From Hymenobacter convexus (lineage in GTDB: Bacteria; Bacteroidota; Bacteroidia; Cytophagales; Hymenobacteraceae), in NCBI RefSeq assembly GCF_030580955.1, contig NZ_JAUQON010000001.1, positions 620,001 through 684,000 on the forward strand: 64,000 nt of DNA. The letters run 5' to 3'. Positions 1 through 6,120 of this stretch are shown piece by piece; the stretch's first letter is position 1; each line of letters opens with the position of its first letter. The notes under the pieces were generated by a model that was given only the letters and a program-made list of their open reading frames with translations, did no database searches and was not told the origin of the DNA. A program made the translations under genes and the position numbers.

Positions 1-299
1 GTAGCGGGCACTTTTCCCCGACACATTGTCCGGCTTTGCCGACGATAGGGTACCCGCCCACCGATGGAATATTCGGCGCATCCTGCCGGGCAGTGTGCCG
101 GCGGCGCGGTTTTATACACCTTAGTTTCCAGAGCTGTAGTAAGGGGTTGGGGCTGGCGTGGGCGGAACTGGGCCTACCCGTGGCCGTATCGGGCCTGGCA
201 TGCTGGGTCGTGAAGCTGCAGAAGCCCATCAGCCGTCGGCGCTGCTGGCGGCCGGGGCTGCGCTGGCGGCCTGGAGGGCTTTCGCCGGGTGGGTGGCGG
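1..299. other. Left-edge region with no supported gene
   Basis: Several short open frames cross this GC-rich stretch, but none has a convincing start, signal peptide or family motif, and those running rightward overlap the real minus-strand gene that follows. I see nothing I can support here. Confidence 0.5.
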
Positions 300-746
300 C
301 TAAAAATGCCCGGGGTGGCGCAGCTTGGTGCCGTCGGCATTGAAGACCAAGGTGCGGCTGAGGTTGCTTTCGCAAGTGGCGGCTTCGTAGGTGATGACGG
401 CGGTGCGGGCATTCACGAAGCGGGCCGCCTGGCAGATTTTCCGGCTCGGGTAATGGTCTATCAATGTGCGGCGCACGCTGGCCGGCAGGGCGCTGAGTTC
501 CAGGGGGGCGCCGGTGGCCTCCACGTCGCCGTCGTTGCTGAACCGAACCAGCTGCACGGCCTGGCTTTGGGTGAAGCTGGCCTGGTACAGGCCCTGCGTC
601 CTTTTCCACCGCACTTGGGTCGCAAGCGGGTAGTGCTGCTGCAAGGCCACGAAGGCCAGCGGCGGCACTCGGTCGGGGGAGATGAGTTGGGCCTGGCTGC
701 CACCGGCCAGCAGCAGGGCCGCGCACAGCAAGAGGAAGGTTTTCAT
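300..746 (-). CDS. Small secreted PepSY-like protein of unknown function
   Basis: The product is about 148 residues. It opens with a clear signal peptide (MKTFLLLCAALLLAGGSQA), so it is exported. The start is placed at this ATG because the eight codons in front of it do not resemble a signal sequence. The mature part has the alternating pattern of PepSY-like/beta-lactamase-inhibitor-like proteins of Bacteroidota: a helix with PPLAFVALQQHYP, then strands with W, Y and F (VRWKRTQGLYQASF), then a second helix and strands. Two cysteines near residues 104 and 124 could pair in the periplasm. It stands alone, with hemF further downstream on the same strand. The fold assignment is a pattern match only, and the function is unknown. 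Confidence 0.75.
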   Translation of the reverse strand: MKTFLLLCAALLLAGGSQAQLISPDRVPPLAFVALQQHYPLATQVRWKRTQGLYQASFTQSQAVQLVRFSNDGDVEATGAPLELSALPASVRRTLIDHYPSRKICQAARFVNARTAVITYEAATCESNLSRTLVFNADGTKLRHPGHF

Positions 747-807
747 AGCGAGAGAGGGCCCTGATGGCAACGGTAAAGGTCCCGCGTCGTCTCGGGTTAG
801 TACATGA

Positions 808-987
808 CGCCAGTCAAAACAAGCCCCTGATTATGGTCATGTTAGCCCGGTAAAGCGCGCTGAACAACAAGGACGTGTGACCACACGGGGTGGCCGCATT
901 GGCCTAAGCCGGTTCCTGCACCCCAGCGTTGCCGAAACCGTTGCCACCCACGCCTTCCCGCCGGTGCTCACCTTCAAGCTGGCCTAA
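808..987 (+). pseudogene. Possible 3' remnant of a lost gene
   Basis: From about base 897 the + strand frame reads GGRIGLSRFLHPSVAETVA and continues THAFPPVLTFKLA to a TAA at 985-987, in codons typical of this genome (TTC, CTG, CAC, ACC, AAG). The frame is open back to 808 but has no plausible start, and codon use in its first half is poorer. A terminator-like hairpin follows 31 bases after the stop. This fits the tail of a truncated gene, but a chance ORF cannot be excluded. The family is not recognised. Confidence 0.25.
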
Positions 988-1018
988 GCCAATCGGCGAG
1001 TTTGCCTGGCCGAAAACA

Positions 1019-1052
1019 ACAACGCCCGACTGGTTATTCAGCCGGGCGTTGT
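1019..1052. terminator. Hairpin terminator downstream of hemF
   Basis: A 10-bp perfect stem (ACAACGCCCG / CGGGCGTTGT) has a 14-base loop, an A-rich left flank and CGTTTT on the right. It can work in both directions. On the minus strand it lies about 90 bases past the hemF stop. Confidence 0.6.
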
Positions 1053-1140
1053 CGTTTTCAAGCCTGAAATACCGCTGCCATTTCATCACAAGGGCATCGG
1101 CTGGGTGCGTGCGAAGTGCATCGCGCTGCCGACGTTTTAC

Positions 1141-2091
1141 TTACTGCAGCGGGGCGCCGGCGTCGGCGTGCAGCCAGTCAATGCCCTTGCGGAGCCAGCG
1201 TTGTGAGGTTTCCTCGGGTGAGTTGGGCTCGGGTCGGAGATTGTAGTGCCACTCGGCCTGGGGCGGCAGGCTCATGAGGATGCTTTCGGTGCGGCCGCCG
1301 GTTTCGAGGCCGAAGCGGGTGCCGCGGTCGATGGCCAGGTTGAACTCGGCGTAGCGGCCGCGACGCACCAGCTGCCAGTGCTTCTCGCGCGCGGACCAGG
1401 GCAGGGCGCGGGTGTCGTGGATGATGGCCTGGTAGGCGCGGCCGTACACTTCGCCCACGTCCTGCACGAAGGCAAACAGCTCCTCAAACGAGCCGTCCTG
1501 GCCCACGGTGAGGCGGTCGAAGAAGAGGCCGCCCACGCCGCGGGTTTCCTGGCGATGCGGCACGTAGAAGTACTCGTCGGCCCAGGTTTTGAAGCGCAGA
1601 TAGTAGTCCGGGTGGTGGCGCTCGCACACCTCCCGAATCTGCTCATGAAACCGGCGGGCCTGCGCCACGTCCACGTAAATGGGCGTCAAATCGAGCCCGC
1701 CGCCGAACCAGGCTTCGCCGTTGCCCGCCTCGAAATAGCGCACGTTCATGTGCGAGATGGGCACGCGCGGGCTGCGCGGGTGCTGCACCACGCTCACACC
1801 GGTGGCAAAGTAACGCCGGTCGGGCAGCTGCAGCGACTGCGCCACCTTTTCCGTGAGCCCGCCCCACACGGCCGAGAAGGCCACGCCGCTTTTTTCCAGC
1901 ACTTCGCCGTCCTGCAGCACCCGGGTGCGGCCGCCCCCGCCGCCAGCGTGCTCCCAAGGGGTTTCGGCGAATTTGGTGCCGCTGCCATCGGCCAGCTCCA
2001 GCCGGTAGCACAGCCAGTCCTGAAAATGGCGCATCCAGTTTTCCACGATGGTGCGCGGGGGGGCAACGGCGAAATCAACGGAGGTATTCAT
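1141..2091 (-). CDS. hemF: Oxygen-dependent coproporphyrinogen III oxidase
   Basis: This enzyme converts coproporphyrinogen III to protoporphyrinogen IX in haem synthesis, using O2, in the cytoplasm. At 316 residues it is the usual length for HemF. Family hallmarks are visible: the WEHAGGGGGRTRVL block, SHMNVRYFE, WFGGGLDLTPIY with its active-site region, CDxYY-like HHPDYYLRFKTWADEYFY, and RGRYAEFNLAIDRGTRFGL near the end. The start is set at MNTSVDFAV. The 18 upstream codons that are open belong to the adjacent palindrome region. Its neighbours are a USP gene and the cbb3 oxidase operon, which needs haem, so the context fits. The palindromic repeat lies directly in front of the gene. Confidence 0.95.
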   Translation of the reverse strand: MNTSVDFAVAPPRTIVENWMRHFQDWLCYRLELADGSGTKFAETPWEHAGGGGGRTRVLQDGEVLEKSGVAFSAVWGGLTEKVAQSLQLPDRRYFATGVSVVQHPRSPRVPISHMNVRYFEAGNGEAWFGGGLDLTPIYVDVAQARRFHEQIREVCERHHPDYYLRFKTWADEYFYVPHRQETRGVGGLFFDRLTVGQDGSFEELFAFVQDVGEVYGRAYQAIIHDTRALPWSAREKHWQLVRRGRYAEFNLAIDRGTRFGLETGGRTESILMSLPPQAEWHYNLRPEPNSPEETSQRWLRKGIDWLHADAGAPLQ

Positions 2092-2118
2092 AGTGAATGA
2101 GAATTGAAAAATGTGCTG

Positions 2119-2214
2119 AACGTCATGCAGAGCGCAGCGAAGCATCTCGCTTGGGACAGTAATCAGTGATTAGTGGTAGCACGCGAGATGCTTCGCTGCG
2201 CTCTGCATGACGTT
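2119..2214. repeat. Long palindromic repeat, copy 1
   Basis: Two perfect 32-bp arms (left arm 2119-2150, right arm 2183-2214) flank a 32-base spacer. The arm core is GTCATGCAGAGCGCAGCGAA. It is related to the other copies in this window but has its own variant sequence, which is still fully self-complementary. It lies between two minus-strand genes. Confidence 0.9.
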
Positions 2215-2240
2215 CGTCTGAGTGATTATCTAGCTGGAGG

Positions 2241-3161
2241 CTAAACCCACGGAATGGTGTGATAAACCGAGCGGACGCTGGCCGCCTGCTGCGGCTCCGG
2301 GTGCTGCGCGCAGCGGGCACAGCAGGCTTCCTTGGCCGCATTGTAGCCGAGGGCGCGAAGCATCAGCACCGGAATCTGGGTGTGGTAAGCGCGCGTTTTG
2401 GCGTAGCAGCTGGCGAAGTATTCCACCAGCTGGCCGGCATTGGTGGGCGCGATAATGAGCAAATCGGCGTGCTCGCGGGCACAAAACTCATCGACGCCTT
2501 CCAGCCGAGACTCGTCTTCAACCAGGTGCTGGGTGACCGGGGCGGCCCAGGCCAGCTGGGTGGCGGCCGCCGTGAGGGCCTGCTTCAGGGGGCGCCGCTG
2601 GGGCCGGTCGAGGGGCGCGTAGAACTGTACCAGCTCCAGCGGCGCCGGGAAAGCGCCCGCCAGGCCCGAAAGCCGGCGCAGGACGCTTTTATCGAGCAGC
2701 CCAAATTCAGCGGAAAAGACCACGCGGCGCGGGAGCGAGCGCCGGCCCGGCGGCACTACCAGCACCGGGCAGGCCAGCCCCTCGGCCACCGACGCGGCGT
2801 GCGTGCTGGGGGTGGCCTGGTGGCAGCAGTCGATGTGTTCGAGGCTCATCACCACCAAGTCGGCGGCGCAGCGCACGGCTTCGGCCTGCACATGCTCGGG
2901 CAAAGTGCCCGCCAGCACCCGGTAGCGGTAGCGAATGCGGCGGCCATCCTGGCGGGTGAGCTGCTGGTAGCGCAGGCGCTCCACCAGGCTGCGCAGGCGC
3001 TGCTCCTCCGCGGCCAGCGTGGCGGGCGCATCGGCAGAAGCACCGGGGAGGCAGTGCAGCAGCACTACTTCGGCGGGCCAGCGCACGGCCAGCTTGTTGG
3101 CGTAGGCCAGCGTAGGTTCGGCCGCGGCGGTCAGGTCAAGCGGAACGAGGATGGTTTTCAT
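2241..3161 (-). CDS. Universal stress protein with two USP domains
   Basis: The product is 306 residues with two USP-type alpha/beta domains in tandem. The first starts MKTILVPLDLTAAAEP, and it ends near VASVAEGLACPVLVVPPG at about residue 145. The second starts RRVVFSAEFG and contains the glycine-poor end HTQIPVLMLRALG. The start is placed at MKTILVPLD because 148 in-frame codons upstream read as out-of-frame shadow of the TauE-like gene. The ATP-binding motif GxxG-x9-G(S/T) is weak in both halves. USP proteins help cells survive low oxygen, starvation and oxidative stress. A C-terminal 40-residue tail holds three cysteines (KEACCARCAQ), which is unusual and might sense redox state (inference). 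Confidence 0.85.
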   Translation of the reverse strand: MKTILVPLDLTAAAEPTLAYANKLAVRWPAEVVLLHCLPGASADAPATLAAEEQRLRSLVERLRYQQLTRQDGRRIRYRYRVLAGTLPEHVQAEAVRCAADLVVMSLEHIDCCHQATPSTHAASVAEGLACPVLVVPPGRRSLPRRVVFSAEFGLLDKSVLRRLSGLAGAFPAPLELVQFYAPLDRPQRRPLKQALTAAATQLAWAAPVTQHLVEDESRLEGVDEFCAREHADLLIIAPTNAGQLVEYFASCYAKTRAYHTQIPVLMLRALGYNAAKEACCARCAQHPEPQQAASVRSVYHTIPWV

Positions 3162-3205
3162 GAATTTGCAGTAAAGCCTGAGATGAGGAATGAAAAAATC
3201 AAAAG

Positions 3206-3931
3206 CTAGTGGCACACATGCACGGTAGCCGGTTGGGCAGCGCTGGTTTTGAGCGTAGGAGAGCCTAGGTGCGGACTTAGGTAGGGAATGCCCAGGCCCA
3301 GCCCGCGCACGATGAACAGCACCGCCAGCCCCGACGCGGCGTAGGGCACCACCCGGCGCATGCGCCCGCGCCAAACCAGCGGCACCAACTGGCCGCTCAG
3401 CGAAAGCCCGAACATCAGCGGCAGGGTGCCCAGCCCGAAGCAGACCATGTAGGCCGCCGCGGCCGCCACGCCCGGCGCACTCAGGGCTCCGGCCAGCGCC
3501 AGGTACACGAGGCCGCAGGGCAGCAAGCCATTCAGCACACCGGTGCCATACAGCGCTGGCCCGGAAGCCTGCTGAAACAGGCGGCCCAGCGTGGTTTTCA
3601 CCCAAGCCAGCGGCCGGTTCAGTCCCAGGAAACTGGCAACGCGGCCGGTGTAGCGCTCTGGCACCGCCACCAAGAGCAAAATCAGTATTCCCGAGGTAAT
3701 GGACAGGCTTTGCTGCGCGCCGGCCAGGCGCAGGCCGTGGCCCGCTAGGCCCGCCCCGGCCCCCAGCGCGGCGTAAGTGGTGACGCGGCCCAGATTATAG
3801 AGCAGCCGCCCGCCGGCGTAGCGCAGCGACGACGCTTCTGCCCGGCCCGGCAGTGCCAGCGCAATGGCTCCGCACATGCCCACGCAGTGGAAACTGCCCA
3901 GCAACCCAAACAAAAAGCCAGCCCAGAGCAT
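3206..3931 (-). CDS. TauE/SafE-like membrane protein linked to cbb3 oxidase assembly
   Basis: This is a 241-residue integral membrane protein of the sulfite exporter TauE/SafE superfamily, in the branch (COG2836) that usually closes cbb3 oxidase operons. It opens with FLFGLLGSFHCVGMCGAIALAL, whose HCxGMCG motif is typical of that branch and may handle copper. About six membrane segments follow, including GVLNGLLPCGLVYLALAGAL, which carries the conserved LLPCG. It ends in HVCH, which could bind metal. It begins three bases after the FixH stop, so the two are co-transcribed. A role in copper supply or maturation of the oxidase is likely from context but not proven for this group. Confidence 0.85.
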   Translation of the reverse strand: MLWAGFLFGLLGSFHCVGMCGAIALALPGRAEASSLRYAGGRLLYNLGRVTTYAALGAGAGLAGHGLRLAGAQQSLSITSGILILLLVAVPERYTGRVASFLGLNRPLAWVKTTLGRLFQQASGPALYGTGVLNGLLPCGLVYLALAGALSAPGVAAAAAYMVCFGLGTLPLMFGLSLSGQLVPLVWRGRMRRVVPYAASGLAVLFIVRGLGLGIPYLSPHLGSPTLKTSAAQPATVHVCH

Positions 3932-3934
3932 GTT

Positions 3935-4414
3935 TTACGGAATAACGGTGAGTTCCTGGTCGACGAAATAGGCCTGCCCGCCCGCGGTGAAATCGAGGCG
4001 CACGCGCCAGTAGCCGGGCCGCATTTGGCGAGTGTTGATGCGCTGCTCCAGGTCGGCGGTGGGCCGCAGGGGCAGCGCGAAATCCAGCTTTTGGTCCGAA
4101 GGCCGGAAGAAGTGTATCTGGCCCTGCACCGCTTGGCTGGCCAGCGTGGCGGGCAGCTGCAGGGTGAGAACCTGGGCGGCCCCGTCGTAGCGCAACCGCA
4201 CAGGTGCGGGCAGCGCGGCGGTACGCGCCACTGTTTCCATGCGCTGCTGAAAAGCCAGTTCCTGCTTGTAGTAGTCGGTGCTCACCAGCTCCACGTTGGT
4301 GCGCATGGCCTGCTGCACCATGCTGCCGATGTAAACCGCAAACAGCACGAAAGTGGCAATGATGGCGTAGGGCCACAGGTTGCGCTTAGAGGTGGTAGGG
4401 GCGGAGGTGGTCAT
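3935..4414 (-). CDS. ccoH: FixH/CcoH-like cbb3 oxidase assembly protein
   Basis: The product is 159 residues. One membrane segment near the N terminus (LWPYAIIATFVLFAVYIGSM) is followed by a periplasmic domain with the FixH hallmark NVELVSTDYYKQELAFQQRM and a beta-rich end GYWRVRLDFTAGGQAYFVDQEL. FixH/CcoH stabilises the cbb3 oxidase complex during assembly. The gene lies between ccoP and the TauE-like gene. In related genomes ccoG (a ferredoxin-like protein) commonly sits between ccoP and this gene. Here the space holds only a palindromic repeat. Confidence 0.9.
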   Translation of the reverse strand: MTTSAPTTSKRNLWPYAIIATFVLFAVYIGSMVQQAMRTNVELVSTDYYKQELAFQQRMETVARTAALPAPVRLRYDGAAQVLTLQLPATLASQAVQGQIHFFRPSDQKLDFALPLRPTADLEQRINTRQMRPGYWRVRLDFTAGGQAYFVDQELTVIP

Positions 4415-4462
4415 GGTTTAAAGGATTTGTCAGCACATCATGCAGAACGAATCAGAACGGTC

Positions 4463-4546
4463 GCTGAACGCAGTCGAAGCATCTCTACTGCTTCGTTGAA
4501 TCGATTGAATTACTTGCGCAGTAGAGATGCTTCGACTGCGCTCAGC
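4463..4546. repeat. Long palindromic repeat, copy 2, inside the cbb3 operon
   Basis: Arms of 29 bp (4463-4491 and 4518-4546) match at 28 positions. The right arm holds GATGCTTCGACTGCGCTCAG. The spacer (TTCGTTGAATCGATTG and on) is close to that of copy 3, so these two share a subfamily. It occupies the gap between ccoP and ccoH. Confidence 0.9.
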
Positions 4547-4576
4547 ATGACGGGCAACTGCCATTGCAAGCCGTTG

Positions 4577-5452
4577 CTACAGATTCGCCACTGGTTTGCC
4601 TGTTGACTGCTCTTTTTCGCCCTGCGCCGGCTTGGCATTGGCGGGGTGCGTGCCGTGCAAACTGAGGGCGTAGGATGTTACCTGGAGAATCTGTTTGCCG
4701 GAAAGCTTGCCCTTCCAGGCCACCATACCCTTGCCGTTCACGCCGAATTTGATGGTTTTGTAGACGTGGTTTAGCTCGCCGCCGTGCAGCCAGTAGTCGT
4801 CGGTCAGGTTGGGGCCTACTTTGCCTTCGGCGTTGGCGCCGTGGCAGGGGGCGCAGTTGGTGGCGAAGATGCTTTTGCCGCTGCTCAGGTCGGCCGGCGC
4901 GGTGAGGGCCGTGTAGGTGGTCACCTGATTGGGGTCGTCGGGCGTGGCGGCGATGAGCAGGGCGGCCTGCTGCATTTCGGCGGCGTATTCGGCGCCTTGC
5001 AGCTGGCCGGTTTTCAGCACGTGGTAGTATGTCACGTAGCCGATGGCGAAGACGATGGTGGCGTAGAAACCGTATTTCCACCACGGCGGCAGGTCGTTGT
5101 CGAACTCGTGGATGCCGTCGTAGTCGTGGTCCAGCAGTTCGTCGCGCACGTCGCCCCGCACCAGGCGGGCGTCGCCCACCAGCAGGCCCAGCACGCGGCC
5201 GCTCCAGGTGTCGTGCACCGTGGGCAGGGCGTATAGCTGGCGCAACTGCGGCTTCATCCAGCTGAGCAAGGCCACGAACAGCAGCACAAACACCATCAGC
5301 ACCAGCACCAGTGTGGTCAGCACGAACCAGAGCATGGTCCGCTGCGCGTCGGTGGCCGCGGTAGCGCCGGCTTCGGCCGCTTGCGCCAGGGCCGGGCGGG
5401 CGGCCAGCAGGGCCAGGCCGGCCGCGAATAAGGCTAAGCGGAGCGGTTTCAT
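4577..5452 (-). CDS. ccoP: cbb3 cytochrome oxidase subunit III (c-type cytochrome)
   Basis: The product is 291 residues. It passes electrons to the catalytic subunit of the cbb3 oxidase in the inner membrane. A signal-like N terminus (ALFAAGLALLAARPALAQA) is followed by a membrane segment (MLWFVLTTLVLVLMVFVLLF). Next comes the CcoP N-terminal domain with DGIHEFDNDLPPWWKYGF and a second membrane segment. The single haem domain has CAPCH near residue 203 and a likely methionine ligand in NGKGMVAWKG. Proteobacterial CcoP carries two haem sites; one site is usual in Bacteroidota. Its ATG overlaps the previous stop by four bases (ATGA), which suggests translational coupling. Confidence 0.95.
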   Translation of the reverse strand: MKPLRLALFAAGLALLAARPALAQAAEAGATAATDAQRTMLWFVLTTLVLVLMVFVLLFVALLSWMKPQLRQLYALPTVHDTWSGRVLGLLVGDARLVRGDVRDELLDHDYDGIHEFDNDLPPWWKYGFYATIVFAIGYVTYYHVLKTGQLQGAEYAAEMQQAALLIAATPDDPNQVTTYTALTAPADLSSGKSIFATNCAPCHGANAEGKVGPNLTDDYWLHGGELNHVYKTIKFGVNGKGMVAWKGKLSGKQILQVTSYALSLHGTHPANAKPAQGEKEQSTGKPVANL

Positions 5453-5787
5453 GCGTACACTTCTTCTGGCGTGGCCACTGGTTCAGCCGCAACTTCGGCC
5501 ACGGCGGCGCGAGCGGGCGCTGGTACAGCGGCGGCTTGCGTGGCGCCAGCGGCCTCGGGAGTTGCCGGCTCGGCTGGCTGCGCCTCGGAGCGGCGCTGGG
5601 CCGCCGAAGTCACCGAGGCGCCGGTGATGACGGCCATGAGCAGCACCACGCCGGCCGCCCACCATACCACCCAGCTCAGCACCGTGGTGGGTGTGGGGCC
5701 AGCAGCCGGAGCGGCCGCTTGGGCGGCGGCCACAAAGCCAGTGAGCAGGCCCAGGAAAGTCAGCGAAAGGGAGCGAAGAGTTAGCAT
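5449..5787 (-). CDS. Unknown small membrane protein between ccoQ and ccoP
   Basis: The product is 112 residues. A signal peptide or first membrane segment (SLTFLGLLTGFVAAAQA) is followed by a second segment (TVLSWVVWWAAGVVLLMAVI). The rest is a tail of about 50 residues very rich in alanine, proline and glutamate. The reading frame overlaps ccoQ by 7 bases and ccoP by 4 bases, so it is almost certainly translated with them. I recognise no family. By position it may be an extra small subunit or assembly factor of the cbb3 oxidase (inference). Confidence 0.8.
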   Translation of the reverse strand: MLTLRSLSLTFLGLLTGFVAAAQAAAPAAGPTPTTVLSWVVWWAAGVVLLMAVITGASVTSAAQRRSEAQPAEPATPEAAGATQAAAVPAPARAAVAEVAAEPVATPEEVYA

Positions 5788-5987
5788 AACACGTTGTGGT
5801 TAAGGGTGGCTTGAAGGGTTGAGTCGTCGTTGTCGAGCAGCGGCAGCTGGCTCATGGTATCGAGGTGCTGGCGCTTGCTCAGCAGCACGTACACCAGCAG
5901 GCCCAGGAAGAAGAGCCCGAAAATGGCCAGGGAGATTATTGGGTAGATTTCGACCCCGGCGATGGATTGCAAGACGTTCTTGTCCAT
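5781..5987 (-). CDS. ccoQ: CcoQ-like small subunit of cbb3 oxidase
   Basis: The product is 68 residues with one membrane segment (IYPIISLAIFGLFFLGLLVY), followed by the basic VLLSKRQHLDTMSQLPL typical of CcoQ-like proteins in Bacteroidota. The start is placed at MDKNVLQSIAG, because the 11 upstream codons run into the palindromic repeat side. CcoQ is a non-catalytic subunit that helps keep the complex stable. The call rests on size, topology and place directly after ccoNO. Confidence 0.8.
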   Translation of the reverse strand: MDKNVLQSIAGVEIYPIISLAIFGLFFLGLLVYVLLSKRQHLDTMSQLPLLDNDDSTLQATLNHNVLC

Positions 5988-6015
5988 GGTGGTTGGTTTT
6001 GGATGGATAAAGCCC

Positions 6016-6110
6016 GTCATGCTGAGCGTAGTCGAAGCATCTCTACCGCTTCGTTGATTCGGTGTTGATTACTTGCGCAGTAGAGATGCTTCGACTGCGC
6101 TCAGCATGAC
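6016..6110. repeat. Long palindromic repeat, copy 3, inside the cbb3 operon
   Basis: Arms of 34 bp (6016-6049 and 6077-6110) match at all but two positions. They share the core GAAGCATCTCTAC and a spacer like that of copy 2. The repeat sits in the 133-base gap between ccoNO and ccoQ, so it is transcribed with the operon. Confidence 0.9.
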
Positions 6111-6120
6111 CAGCGGTTTT

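Noticed and set aside
827..840. A single FNR-like site CTGATTATGGTCAT upstream of the PepSY-like gene
   Set aside because: It is alone, has one mismatch in the outer base and no -7 element at the matching distance, so chance is likely.
3162..3605. 148 extra N-terminal codons for the USP at 2241
   Set aside because: They overlap the TauE-like gene in another frame and read as low-complexity shadow. The family start MKTILVPLD is clear.
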